Assembly (NCBI GenBank): GCA_009777825.1
Contig: WRLA01000003.1
Location: 1 to 64,000 of the forward strand
Source of the DNA: Bacteroidales bacterium
GTDB lineage: Bacteria > Bacteroidota > Bacteroidia > Bacteroidales > WRLA01
Reading direction: 5' to 3'
DNA length: 64,000 bases
The notes below the pieces were generated by a model. The model did not search any database and had not been told where the DNA came from. It saw only the letters and a program-made list of their open reading frames with translations. Positions 52,456 to 61,289 of the stretch are shown piece by piece. The position numbers and the translations under genes were made by a program. Positions within the stretch are counted from its first letter, which is position 1; each line of letters starts with the position of its first letter.

Positions 52456-52833
52456 ATGACCTCAAAAAAAACAGATTGTTCGATTGTCGCCTCCGTTTTC
52501 AACGAAGAAGAAAGCGTGATGATGTTTTACAAATTCATCAACAGCATCTCTTCTTTCTCCAAAGTCCCCTTGCAGTTGGGCATTTTCACGGGATTGATTT
52601 TTAGCGCTATCAGCCTGATTTTGATTGTATTTTCTTTGGTGATGTGGATACTCGAAAAAACCATTCCGGGCTACACCACCTTAATCATATTTATGAGCGC
52701 CTTTGCGGGCATTCAACTTTTTGTAACCGGACTGATAGGACAATATATTAGTTACGTTTTTGACGAGGTGAAAGGACGACCGCCTTATATTGTGGATGAG
52801 GTTTATGGAGGTGAAAATGAAAAAAATAATTGA
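52456..52833 (+). pseudogene. Internally deleted family 2 glycosyltransferase
   Basis: The first 23 codons match the start of a GT2 enzyme (CSIVASVFNEEESVMMFYK), and the rest matches the C-terminal membrane part (SSFSKVPLQLGIFTGLIFSA, then LFVTGLIGQYISYVFDEVKGRPPYIV). The roughly 200 residues between, with the DxD metal-binding motif and catalytic base, are missing, yet the junction is in frame. The 125-residue product could insert in the membrane but cannot transfer sugars. The sulfatase gene starts inside its 3' end. Confidence 0.8.
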
Positions 52834-55258
52834 ATTCATAAAAAAATATATCATTGCGATATCTGTTTTTTGGATATTAGGCGCTTTACTAAAAACATCT
52901 GAAACCATTTATTTTATTCAACTGGAAGAAAGTTTTACTTTTAATGATTTCTTAAAAAGCATTCTCTCTTTAATAATTGTCTATAGTTTTTATTCCATAC
53001 TGTTACTTCCGATTTACGCTATTTTTAATGTTTTAAATAGAGCGCTTGCGAGAAGCATTATCTCCATTGTTTTTTCATCGCTTATCCTTTTAGAAACAGG
53101 GCTAACCGTTTATTTGTTTCATACAGGCTCTTTAATAGGCGCCGAATTAATTATTCGCCCCATTTCCGAAGTTATAGCGACGATAGCAACCGTTGTAAAT
53201 CTTTGGGTTCCCATAGCGGGAATTATTTTTGTCCCCATAATGTTTTATCTCCTTCTATCTTTTTTAAACAAGAAAAAATGGAGTAACAAAGCATTACTAA
53301 CTATCTCCATACTTGCTTTAATCCCGGCATCATCTATAGCATTGCTCCCCAAATTATATGATGGTGCGAAAAATTCAACAATAAGGAATTATATACAAAA
53401 CAAAAGTTTTTACTGCTTTAATTCAATCGTATCACATTGTTTATCGGGAAGAACGTATGGTGATATTGTTTTTGAAAAACAAAGAATAAAAGAGTTTATG
53501 CAAGAGAATCCCGAAAGAAAAATTATTAATAAATATTATCCATTAGAAAGAGAATACGAGCGCCACAATATATTAGCGCCCTATTTTAAACCCGATACCG
53601 TAAAACCAAATATTGTAATCGTTGTTTTAGAATCATTGGGAAGAGAATGGAACGAACCCAACCATAACGAAGTCTCCTTTACCCCATTTCTCGATTCGTT
53701 GGCAAAAACAGGACTTTACTGGAAAAATTGCATATCAACAACTAAAAGAAGTTTTGGAGCAGTTCCGTCCATCACGGGTTCATTGCCATTCGGAGTAAAA
53801 GGGTTCCAGTTCGGCAACATGCCGGAACATCACTCGCTCATAAAAATTCTGAAAATCAACAATTATAAAACCAATGCTTTTTATGCCGGCACTTTTTATT
53901 TTGACGCAATCAATGATTATTTATTAGCGCAAGAGATTGACTATATGTCTGAAAACTATTACATTGACTATGGAAAAAATAAAACAGAAGACAACGGGAT
54001 ATCCTATTGGGGCTATCACGACAGTATTATATATGCCAAAGCACTACAAGACCAAAACTTTTTAAATGACACGACCCCGCTGTTCAATCTTTTTGTTACG
54101 ACTTCCGGTCATCAGGAGGCAGAGAAAAATAATCCGTACTTTCAAAGAGCATACAAATTAGCCCATGAGATAATTCTATCTGCCCCAAAAGAAAAACAGG
54201 AAAGTTATTTAAAACAAATCGACAGGAGCGCAGCCATCTTATATCAGGATTTGTGCCTGAAAGATTTTTTTGAGCGTTATAAAAAAAGAAAGTCTTTTGA
54301 AAACACAATTTTTGTTTTTACCGGAGACCATTCGAGTGGACTGATGAAAAAAAATGATTTATCTCTTTTTCACGTTCCGTTAATCATTTGGTCGCCGCTG
54401 TTGTTACATCATAAGACTTTCCCCGCTTTGGTGTCGCATAATGATTTTGTCCCTACCATGGAGGCTTTGTTAAAAGAAAATTATAACCTTCAATCTTCTC
54501 AATATGTTCATTGGCTTGGAAATGCGCTAGATACATCATCACAGTTCGTTTCTAACGTGAAAACCGTGATGTTTGACTATTCCGGCGGATACAAAGATTT
54601 GATTTACAACAACTATTATTATAACCATCAACTATACGAAATCCAAAATGAAAATTTAGATCTGAAAGAAATTCAAAACAACTCTTTAAAAGAATTGATG
54701 CACAACAAATTGGATTTATATAAGTACATTCACAAATACGTCTATCTCAACGACAAATTAACAAATCACCCTCTCTTTGCAAAAACAAACTATCAAACAA
54801 TAATAGATATGTTTATTAAAGATACAACCATACTTTTTGAATCTGTACCGCAATGGAAAGATGTCATTGTATATCCGAAAACCAATATCGAAGGCACATG
54901 GGAAAAAATAAAAATATCGTTGACCGCAGATATTATGTTTCTTGCACTGCCTGAAAACCAACAATTTTATAACTTTGTCATCGAGTGTAAAGGACAAAAT
55001 ATGCAAAATGCTGATACTTACCACGATCGCATCAATAAATACATTATGGTAGAAGACCTTGAACCGGAAAGATGGTATCCTTTAAATATAGGGAAACAAT
55101 TTATGGTGGATGATGTTTCCGATATAAAAGTAAAAGTGTATTTTTGCATGGACAGTAACAAACCTGAAAATCATTCGGAATTGAAAAATATTAGAATTTT
55201 AATAGAAGGAATAAAAATAAACGATGACAATGACACATCTCTTTCAACAAACCTTTAA
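52817..55258 (+). CDS. LTA-synthase-like membrane sulfatase/phosphoglycerol transferase
   Basis: The 813-residue protein from MKKIIEFIKK has five membrane helices (to about residue 175) and a large outside domain of the alkaline phosphatase superfamily: NIVIVVLESLGREW (metal-binding Glu), a nucleophile region CISTTKRSFGAVPSITGS, TSGHQEAE, and FTGDHSSG with the metal-binding Asp-His. Such proteins transfer glycerol phosphate or phosphoethanolamine to lipids or glycans. The start follows a good ribosome-binding site, GGAGGTG. The C-terminal 250 residues have no counterpart I can name. It overlaps the GDPD-like gene, so the pair probably acts on the same glycerol-phosphate substrate. Confidence 0.88.
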   Translation: MKKIIEFIKKYIIAISVFWILGALLKTSETIYFIQLEESFTFNDFLKSILSLIIVYSFYSILLLPIYAIFNVLNRALARSIISIVFSSLILLETGLTVYLFHTGSLIGAELIIRPISEVIATIATVVNLWVPIAGIIFVPIMFYLLLSFLNKKKWSNKALLTISILALIPASSIALLPKLYDGAKNSTIRNYIQNKSFYCFNSIVSHCLSGRTYGDIVFEKQRIKEFMQENPERKIINKYYPLEREYERHNILAPYFKPDTVKPNIVIVVLESLGREWNEPNHNEVSFTPFLDSLAKTGLYWKNCISTTKRSFGAVPSITGSLPFGVKGFQFGNMPEHHSLIKILKINNYKTNAFYAGTFYFDAINDYLLAQEIDYMSENYYIDYGKNKTEDNGISYWGYHDSIIYAKALQDQNFLNDTTPLFNLFVTTSGHQEAEKNNPYFQRAYKLAHEIILSAPKEKQESYLKQIDRSAAILYQDLCLKDFFERYKKRKSFENTIFVFTGDHSSGLMKKNDLSLFHVPLIIWSPLLLHHKTFPALVSHNDFVPTMEALLKENYNLQSSQYVHWLGNALDTSSQFVSNVKTVMFDYSGGYKDLIYNNYYYNHQLYEIQNENLDLKEIQNNSLKELMHNKLDLYKYIHKYVYLNDKLTNHPLFAKTNYQTIIDMFIKDTTILFESVPQWKDVIVYPKTNIEGTWEKIKISLTADIMFLALPENQQFYNFVIECKGQNMQNADTYHDRINKYIMVEDLEPERWYPLNIGKQFMVDDVSDIKVKVYFCMDSNKPENHSELKNIRILIEGIKINDDNDTSLSTNL

Positions 55259-56084
55259 CCCCAGAACCGTAGGGTTGTTCATAGCAACAATCTTTGTATT
55301 AACAGCCTCTTCCTGCAAAAAGGAATATTGCAATTGTGGCGGCGGTGATGATAACGAAAGTTATTGGGAATATTTCATCGCGCACGCCGGCGGAGCCATT
55401 AACGGCATAAACTATACCAACTGCCTCGAAGCATTGGATCTGTCATACAGCAAAGGCTGCAAATTATTTGAACTCGATTTAATAACAACTACCGACAACA
55501 GATTTGTTGCCGCACATCACTGGGAATACTACAAGACCATCACTGATTATCCCGGAACAATAGACAATACACCATTGAGTGAGGAGGAATTTCTATCATT
55601 CAAAATTCACGGGAAATACACTCCGATGAACATGGATGCCATAAATCTCTGGTTTCAGAATCATCCGGACGCCATCTTGGTAACCGATAAAACAAATGAC
55701 CCGGAAAAAATTTATAATGATTTTCTATTTCGGGACAGAGTTATCATGGAACTGTTCTCTTGGGAAGCCATTGATAAAGCGATAATGTTGGGAGTAAAGC
55801 CATTAATTACCGAAAGTTTGTTTTTTGATACTCCGAATATTGAACAGATTTTTGAAGAGAAAAATATAGAATACTTCGGAATGGGGCGCTATCGTATGCT
55901 GGGGAACGAAAATCTCCTCAGACGACTGAAAGAAAAAGGAATGAAAAATTACGTTTGGGGTTTGGAGTCAAAAATAAATGGACACCCCCCCGAACAATAC
56001 GTCTGGAACTATGAAATGAACTTCTGCTACGGCATGTATGCCAATGATTTGGATTTATTAACTTCGTTACTCAATGAACAATAA
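55224..56084 (+). CDS. Glycerophosphodiester phosphodiesterase-like lipoprotein
   Basis: The 286-residue protein has an N-terminal signal and lipobox TASSC, so it is probably an exported lipoprotein. It resembles the GDPD barrel: IAHAGGAINGINYTNCLEAL at the catalytic first strand, with KLFELDL (Glu and Asp metal ligands), AAHHW, and a final YVWGLESK-type barrel strand. The usual HRG is HAG here, so one catalytic contact differs. It overlaps the sulfatase gene end by 35 bases, a strong sign of coupling. Together the two suggest turnover of glycerophosphate-modified envelope material. Confidence 0.85.
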   Translation: MTMTHLFQQTFNPRTVGLFIATIFVLTASSCKKEYCNCGGGDDNESYWEYFIAHAGGAINGINYTNCLEALDLSYSKGCKLFELDLITTTDNRFVAAHHWEYYKTITDYPGTIDNTPLSEEEFLSFKIHGKYTPMNMDAINLWFQNHPDAILVTDKTNDPEKIYNDFLFRDRVIMELFSWEAIDKAIMLGVKPLITESLFFDTPNIEQIFEEKNIEYFGMGRYRMLGNENLLRRLKEKGMKNYVWGLESKINGHPPEQYVWNYEMNFCYGMYANDLDLLTSLLNEQ

Positions 56085-56172
56085 TAGTATGAAAGGAAAG
56101 ATCACTCCAGGTACCAGTTAAAAAATCGGCAATCAAAAAAAATGTATCTTTGCGGGTGTATGACAAATTGGA

Positions 56173-57141
56173 CTAAGCCGCCATTTTGATTTGATACGTC
56201 AAGTCATTCCATCGTTTGCTTTTCCAGTAAGCTCTCAGATTTACAATTCTTTGTGCCCCCTTGATAGACCACCTTTGCCCCGACAATTTTAATCTTTGCT
56301 GTATCACGTTTCGATGGGCGGATTCTATTGCGCCAGAACCTATCAGGAATCCTTTTTTAATGAACGTTCCGTATTTCATTCTTTCAATATTGTTTTCATA
56401 ATAGTGTATTATGTCTTTTAAGGATTTTCCGATTTGCGTAGTAGGAAGTGTTTTGGCGGCAATTTTTTTTAGATCGTCTAATACTTTTTCTATTTCATCG
56501 GCTTTTAGGCGTTGTTTTTGAAAGTCAAGCCATTGCCGTCGTTTTTCTACGTCTTTGTAGGCAATCAATGCATATGCACCAAGTTTTTCAACGGCATGAT
56601 AGAAATCCAAAATCTGAACCGAATCGCTATAAAAATCATCCACCCAATTCCATATCCATTTTGCGCCATCGGCGATGAAAATCTTGCATTGGTAAGGTTC
56701 TACGTATGGTTCGAGTTTTTTCAGAAAATCTTTGTTGTTGCCCAAAGTACACACGTATAAAGAATCCATTATCTCTGTCCGATTCTTTTGTATCTCAACC
56801 CTTGATGTTCCCGAATAAATACGTCCCATTTTCATCTCTTTCCACGCATCCTCACGCGTATAAACCATTGAGCCGTCCATCGTTATATAAACAGGTGATG
56901 CGCTTGTGGCGGCTGCTATTAATGGAACATCTGTAGACATATCTTGATAACTCGCTTCAGACTCCTCAAGCTTTTGACCATAATGCTCACTGATACGCTG
57001 AACCTGTTTAGCCGAAAGTTCTATGCCCAATAAATTATGCAAAATCTCTTCCGCTTCGGTAAACACATATCCACTTGCCAATAAACTGGCAACTTCCTGC
57101 AATTTAGCAGTAACCCCAAATTTCTCCGTATGATGGCACAA
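56173..57141 (-). CDS. ISKra4-like transposase, second frame (OrfB)
   Basis: The 322 codons contain the catalytic part of the transposase: first Asp in YITMDGSMVY, second Asp in IFIADGAKWIW, and Glu in GSGAIESAHRNVIQQRLK, the DDE triad. A VEKLGAYAL helix and GQRWSIKGAQRIVNLRAY near the end fit ISKra4-type enzymes. The nominal ATG is inside the reading frame of a longer fusion; without the upstream frame the protein lacks its N-terminal domain. Confidence 0.87.
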   Translation of the reverse strand: MCHHTEKFGVTAKLQEVASLLASGYVFTEAEEILHNLLGIELSAKQVQRISEHYGQKLEESEASYQDMSTDVPLIAAATSASPVYITMDGSMVYTREDAWKEMKMGRIYSGTSRVEIQKNRTEIMDSLYVCTLGNNKDFLKKLEPYVEPYQCKIFIADGAKWIWNWVDDFYSDSVQILDFYHAVEKLGAYALIAYKDVEKRRQWLDFQKQRLKADEIEKVLDDLKKIAAKTLPTTQIGKSLKDIIHYYENNIERMKYGTFIKKGFLIGSGAIESAHRNVIQQRLKLSGQRWSIKGAQRIVNLRAYWKSKRWNDLTYQIKMAA

Positions 57142-57155
57142 TACGTGAGATTTGT

Positions 57156-57383
57156 TTACTTCAACTTTCCCGAAGCAGGTCTGAAGTTTCCTTTTTTTTT
57201 CCGATTAGGACTGATTTCTCCTAAACTCTTTGTCAACATAATATTACTGACTTGGTGGGCGGTCTTCATGAATTCTGTTTCGTATTCATATCCGTCTTCA
57301 ATCGTTTCGGCTTTGCCAAGCCATAAATCTAATTTCTCCGATATGGAGGCAAGAATAGATGCCTTAATCTCTGATTTGTCCAT
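57156..57383 (-). CDS. ISKra4-like transposase, first frame (OrfA)
   Basis: From MDKSEIKASILASI this frame encodes the N-terminal helical part of the transposase and enters a run of nine A (57192-57200 as T on the plus strand). Reading on in this frame gives a short tail that ends at 57156. Slipping back one base on the A run instead continues as KLQTCFGKVEVNKSH into OrfB, which gives a full transposase. Programmed -1 frameshifting on such runs is well known in IS elements; here it is inferred from sequence. Confidence 0.78.
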   Translation of the reverse strand: MDKSEIKASILASISEKLDLWLGKAETIEDGYEYETEFMKTAHQVSNIMLTKSLGEISPNRKKKGNFRPASGKLK

Positions 57384-57537
57384 TTTGTCTAATTTTGAAA
57401 ATAACCGCAAAAATAACAACAACCGAACAATCTTTGCACAACACAAAAAAAAGTTATTGACTATAAATTGTTTATATCCGATAATGGGACAGATCGGGAA
57501 AAACAGGCGGGGGGGGACAATTTGTCATACACCCTTT

Positions 57538-58581
57538 CTATGCGTACAGTTCCATGAAAATATCCCACAGTTCTTTGCTTTCGCGAAGGAGTTGCAGGGT
57601 GATTTCGGCGTGTCCTCTGGTATAGCCGTTGCCGACGATCATCGTTACGTCGCTTCCTACGCCTTCGGCGCCGAGCGCGGCTTTGGTGAAACTGGTCGCC
57701 ATGGAGAAGAAATAGACCAAGCCCGTGTCTTTGGTGCAGAGGATGGAGGTCATCTCGGTATCGGTGATGTTGACGTTGTTGATGGTAACGTCAGCCATCT
57801 GTCCGTCGGTCAGTTTTTCGATAATCTCTATCATGGAGACCGGGTCGGTGGCATTGCCGGCAAATACATGGTCGCAAAAGCCTAACTTCTGCAAGCGCTC
57901 CGTTGACTTTTGGCTGTGGCACATCCCGATGACTTTTCCGGTAACGCCCACGCGCTTTTTGGCTTCATAGCAGCACAACATCCCCGACTTTCCGCCGGCG
58001 CCGATGATTAAGACGGTGTCGCCCGGTTTGCACAGTTTCGCTGTTTGCGCCGGCGCTCCGGCAACGTCCAACGCCGATAACGCCAACTTTTCGGGCATGT
58101 CGGCTGGGATTTTGGCGTAAATACCGCTTTCAAACAGGATAGCTTTCCCGTCAATATCCACCTGGTCAACTTCGGAACGGATTTCTTTGATTTTGTCAAT
58201 CCGCAACGGCGTGAGAGAGAGAGAGACCAACGTGGCGATTTTGTCGCCCACTTTCAGGTCTGTCTTTCCGATTAAGGCGTCGCCGATTTTTTCGACCGTT
58301 CCCAGCAACATGCCGCCCGAACCCGTCCACGGATTGCGGTGCTTGCCCTGTTTTTCTACGATGCTGAACATGATCTCTTTGATCTTCTCGTGGTCGCCGC
58401 CTGCGCGGGCTTTGATGTCGGTAAAGGATGCCGAGTCCACGTTCAAAGTCTGTACGTCAATCAGGATCTCGTTGTCCCAAATCTCGTCCATGTTGTTGTC
58501 TATCTTATCTGCCGGTTGCGGCAAAACCCCTTTGGGTTCAATTACACGGTGCGTGCCGTATTTGTTTCCTTTTTTTTGCAT
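57538..58581 (-). CDS. kdd: L-erythro-3,5-diaminohexanoate dehydrogenase
   Basis: Kdd (EC 1.4.1.11) oxidatively deaminates 3,5-diaminohexanoate to 5-amino-3-oxohexanoate with NAD in lysine fermentation. The 347-residue protein has an MDR-like substrate domain (GDKIATLVSLSLTPLRIDKI) and an NAD-binding site IIGAGGKSGMLCCYEAKKR near residue 190. The start MQKKGNKYGTHRVIEPKG is the family's usual beginning. It has its own promoter at 58620 and lies downstream of kce. The aminomutase genes often found in such clusters do not follow; an insertion sequence begins three bases after the stop. Confidence 0.95.
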   Translation of the reverse strand: MQKKGNKYGTHRVIEPKGVLPQPADKIDNNMDEIWDNEILIDVQTLNVDSASFTDIKARAGGDHEKIKEIMFSIVEKQGKHRNPWTGSGGMLLGTVEKIGDALIGKTDLKVGDKIATLVSLSLTPLRIDKIKEIRSEVDQVDIDGKAILFESGIYAKIPADMPEKLALSALDVAGAPAQTAKLCKPGDTVLIIGAGGKSGMLCCYEAKKRVGVTGKVIGMCHSQKSTERLQKLGFCDHVFAGNATDPVSMIEIIEKLTDGQMADVTINNVNITDTEMTSILCTKDTGLVYFFSMATSFTKAALGAEGVGSDVTMIVGNGYTRGHAEITLQLLRESKELWDIFMELYA

Positions 58582-58619
58582 AGTATAATGACTTAATTAA
58601 GTTAATAAATTACAGGCGG

Positions 58620-58627
58620 CAAAGGTA
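58620..58627 (-). promoter_or_regulatory. Promoter of kdd
   Basis: TACCTTTG on the minus strand, 38 bases upstream of the kdd ATG and just downstream of the kce stop. kdd can thus be expressed apart from kce. Confidence 0.6.
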
Positions 58628-58636
58628 CGATTTTTT

Positions 58637-59452
58637 TTATAAACTCAATATCCGTCTCGCCTCAGTGGGCGTAGCGATTTCGCGTCCCAATTCTTTGGCG
58701 ATGCGCACTACTTTTGCCACTAACTCGCCGTTTGATTTCGCCAAAACGCCCTTTTCGAGATACACATTATCTTCAAAGCCCACGCGCACATTTCCGCCCA
58801 TGGCGATGGCAGCCGCCGCCAGCGGAAACTCGGCTCGTCCTACGCCTGTCGCCGTCCATGTGGCATCGCTCGGGATGGATTGTACCATCCAGCACAGGTT
58901 AGGAATCGTCGCAGCAGTACAGCCCGGCACGCCCAACACAAAGTTTATCTGCATGGGATGCCCCGGCAACTGACCTTTCTTCACCATTGCCAGCGCCGTA
59001 TCCAGATGTCCCATCTCGAAACATTCAAATTCGGGTTTGATTTTGTTTTCCATCATCCGCTTGCCGAAGTCACGCATCATGGGCATGGTGTTTTCAAAAA
59101 CGTCGTCGCCGAAGTTGCAGGTACCGCAATCCAGCGTTGCCATTTCGGGGAACAGTTCGGTGGGTTGTAAGCGTTCTTCCGCCGTCATTCCCACAGCGCC
59201 GCCCGTGGAGGGGATTAAAATTACGTCGGGAATCACCTTTTTGATGGCGTCTATACACTCTTTAAAGCGAGCCTTATCCTGCGTGGGCGTACCGTTGTCT
59301 CTACGAACGTGTAAATGTACGATAGCCGCTCCCGCGTCGTAAGCCGACTTCGCCTCCCGCACGATCTCTTCGACAGTGTAAGGCACGGCGGGATTATGCT
59401 CTTTCATCACTTCTGCGCCGCAGATGGCGGCGGTAATAATTAATTTTTCCAT
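58637..59452 (-). CDS. kce: 3-keto-5-aminohexanoate cleavage enzyme
   Basis: Kce (BKACE family) combines 5-amino-3-oxohexanoate with acetyl-CoA to give 3-aminobutyryl-CoA and acetoacetate. The 271-residue TIM barrel is full length. The zinc ligands are in HLHVRRD, and family segments are LIPSTGGA, LDCGTCNFGDDVFEN, EFECFEMGHL, FVLGVPGC and RVGFEDNVYLEKG. It follows the ATPase gene by 20 bases, so kal, the ATPase and kce may be one transcript, with kdd next. Confidence 0.95.
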   Translation of the reverse strand: MEKLIITAAICGAEVMKEHNPAVPYTVEEIVREAKSAYDAGAAIVHLHVRRDNGTPTQDKARFKECIDAIKKVIPDVILIPSTGGAVGMTAEERLQPTELFPEMATLDCGTCNFGDDVFENTMPMMRDFGKRMMENKIKPEFECFEMGHLDTALAMVKKGQLPGHPMQINFVLGVPGCTAATIPNLCWMVQSIPSDATWTATGVGRAEFPLAAAAIAMGGNVRVGFEDNVYLEKGVLAKSNGELVAKVVRIAKELGREIATPTEARRILSL

Positions 59453-59472
59453 TCGGTAATATTTTTAAGTAT

Positions 59473-60612
59473 TTAAGATTTTAAATAATACATTTTAAAC
59501 CATAATTCAAAAGCAGGGTCAAGAAATATGGCTGTTGTTTTTGTTTTTTCAATAATATCAAGATATTGCAGTTTTTTCATGTTTTTCGACACATTATGAG
59601 ATGTGCCTAAACGATAATCCATCATGGTTTTTACAGAGGTAAATTGCGTTTCCTCGTTGGCGATGGCTTCTAACAGGTTTATTTGTGTTGTCGTCAAATC
59701 CTCTATTTCGCGTTGATATAAAATTTGATTGACTTGCAACATTCGCGCTAAGCAAATCGGTAATAATGCTTCGGTAGCAGTTGTGGTTGTATATTCCCAA
59801 ACATAATGCGCATACTGCTGAACATAATACGGATGTCCTTTCATGGTTGTAGCAATTTGATTCGCCAGAGTTTCTGAAATGGTTTTCCCTGTTTTCTTAA
59901 AACGTTCAACAATAAACGGTTCCCAATGTTCTACCGCAATTTTATCTAAAAGCATCATGTCTCCAAACAGATAAAAAGCCCTGTTTCTTTTGTTGAAAAT
60001 ATCCGACATCAAATGCCGCTTACTCCCGTATAAACAATAACTTACATTCTCGTGATATTGCCATACAGAACGCAACAATTTTTCAAAGTCCTCCGCTTCT
60101 TTGAAATTGTGAATATTTTGAAACTCATCAATACAAACAATGAGCCTGACATTTTGTTTTTTTGCAACTGTTTCGGGAAGGTTTAATATTTCGTCTTTAT
60201 GCTTTTTAAGTTCTTCGAGTTCAAAACTCAAACTGAAATCGCTGGTCGGGTCTACGCCGAATGTGATTTTAGGGACTAAATGTCTGAAAAAAACTTTCGT
60301 TGCCTCTATCCATTCGTCCCATTTTGTAGCAGTGATTTTAATGACCTCGCGGCTTAGTTTTTCGTAAAATTCTTCTTCATTCCGTATCGCAAACATATCA
60401 ATGAAACACCATTTTACCTGCTTGTTGGACGACGTTAACTGCGCTACCTGTTTTACCAAAGAGGATTTTCCCCAGCGGCGCGGCGAAATCAAAGCAGTAT
60501 TGATACCGCTTTTCACGTTAAGCCACAAATGGTTAATATCGTCCTTGCGGTTGACAAATTCTTCTCTTGCCACTGTGGCGCCAAACAAAAAAGGCGATTC
60601 TATTTCTTCCAT
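59473..60612 (-). CDS. AAA ATP-binding protein between kal and kce
   Basis: The 379-residue protein from MEEIESPFLFG has an N-terminal P-loop ISPRRWGKSSLVKQ near residue 40, a Walker B-type LIVCIDEFQNI near 160, and a C-terminal winged-helix part (NLLEAIANEETQFTSVKTMMDYRLG). It belongs to the archaeal-type ATPase group widespread in Bacteroidota, of unknown function. The longer frame to 60966 is a shadow of kal and is rejected. The leader contains a threefold 15-bp repeat. It has no evident role in lysine breakdown and looks like an insertion into the cluster. Confidence 0.85.
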   Translation of the reverse strand: MEEIESPFLFGATVAREEFVNRKDDINHLWLNVKSGINTALISPRRWGKSSLVKQVAQLTSSNKQVKWCFIDMFAIRNEEEFYEKLSREVIKITATKWDEWIEATKVFFRHLVPKITFGVDPTSDFSLSFELEELKKHKDEILNLPETVAKKQNVRLIVCIDEFQNIHNFKEAEDFEKLLRSVWQYHENVSYCLYGSKRHLMSDIFNKRNRAFYLFGDMMLLDKIAVEHWEPFIVERFKKTGKTISETLANQIATTMKGHPYYVQQYAHYVWEYTTTTATEALLPICLARMLQVNQILYQREIEDLTTTQINLLEAIANEETQFTSVKTMMDYRLGTSHNVSKNMKKLQYLDIIEKTKTTAIFLDPAFELWFKMYYLKS

Positions 60613-60663
60613 ATAAAATAAAATTTTGCGTTTATTTTCTACTAACGAAACTCCCCCGATTTT

Positions 60664-60712
60664 ATTGTACCATCTGGTCTTATACCATTTAGTCTTATAC
60701 CACTTGGTACAA
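60664..60712. repeat. Threefold 15-bp repeat in the ATPase leader
   Basis: Three tandem units of the type CTTATACCATTTAGT, each with an ACCA..TGGT-like palindromic core, precede the ATPase start by about 50-100 bases. They may be an operator array or a footprint of insertion. Confidence 0.6.
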
Positions 60713-60766
60713 CGTGTAAATTGCTGTAAAGCAATGTGATACAACGATTTTTTCGTGGAAATTTCC

Positions 60767-61159
60767 TCATTTTCTTTGACAATTTTTCGGTACCACGCAA
60801 GTCCCGCTGGCGCGACAAACCACCACCGGATCGTCCAGTACGTCGGCAGCCGAAGCGCTGATGTCGGTACGCGGCACGATGACCTTACGCGCCTCGAAAA
60901 CCATCTTACGGGAAGAGTTGCCGACGGCGGTAATCTCGCCAACGGCTTCGATGTAGTCGCCGGCATAAACGGGCGCTAAAAATTCGACATTGTCGTAAGC
61001 ACAGAACAGTCCTTCATCGCCATCGCGGATGATTAACAATTCCGTCGCCACATCGCCAAAAAGTTGAAGCATCTTCGCTCCATCAACCAAGTTGCCACCG
61101 TAGTGGGCATCGTGAGCGCTCATACGCACTCGAATCATTGAGGTTATTTTCTTATCCAT
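60767..61159 (-). CDS. kal: 3-aminobutyryl-CoA ammonia-lyase
   Basis: Kal removes ammonia from 3-aminobutyryl-CoA to give crotonyl-CoA. The 130-residue hotdog-fold protein from [17 protein letters not shown] shows the signature [18 protein letters not shown], the [12 protein letters not shown] strand and the helix-ending FEARKV. The start at 61159 is chosen because the longer frame crosses the promoter at 61189. It is the first gene of the kal-ATPase-kce-kdd run. The upstream CoA-transferase gene is separated from it by plus-strand genes. Confidence 0.93.
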   Translation of the reverse strand: MDKKITSMIRVRMSAHDAHYGGNLVDGAKMLQLFGDVATELLIIRDGDEGLFCAYDNVEFLAPVYAGDYIEAVGEITAVGNSSRKMVFEARKVIVPRTDISASAADVLDDPVVVCRASGTCVVPKNCQRK

Positions 61160-61188
61160 TTTTGTATCGTTACATTTATTTTTTGCTG

Positions 61189-61196
61189 CAAAGGTA
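61189..61196 (-). promoter_or_regulatory. Promoter of kal
   Basis: TACCTTTG on the minus strand, 29 bases upstream of the kal ATG. Confidence 0.65.
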
Positions 61197-61277
61197 ATAC
61201 TTTTCGACGAAATATCAAGTTGCAAAAAATAATTTTCACAAATCATTATTTTTTCATTTCGGTATTATAAATATTTG

Positions 61278-61285
61278 TACCTTTG
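61278..61285 (+). promoter_or_regulatory. Promoter of the leader RNA and MauE module
   Basis: TACCTTTG on the plus strand, divergent from the kal promoter. The first gene downstream starts at 61741, so the leader would be about 450 bases long. Confidence 0.6.
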
Positions 61286-61289
61286 CCCC

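Larger units (their letters stand above)
56154..57534 (-). mobile_element. ISKra4-like insertion sequence
   Basis: The 1381-bp element is bounded by inverted repeats: 56154-56171 (GGGTGTATGACAAATTGG) and 57517-57534, which match at 17 of 18 positions. It holds one transposase split into two frames that overlap by a -1 shift. No clear target duplication is seen. A promoter box TATCTTTG (56145-56152) sits just outside the left end. The right end is three bases beyond the kdd stop codon, so the IS landed exactly behind the lysine-fermentation genes. Confidence 0.88.

Noticed and set aside
60613-60966. N-terminal extension of the ATPase between kal and kce
   Set aside because: It overlaps the 3' end of kal in another frame and consists of kal shadow sequence and tandem repeats.
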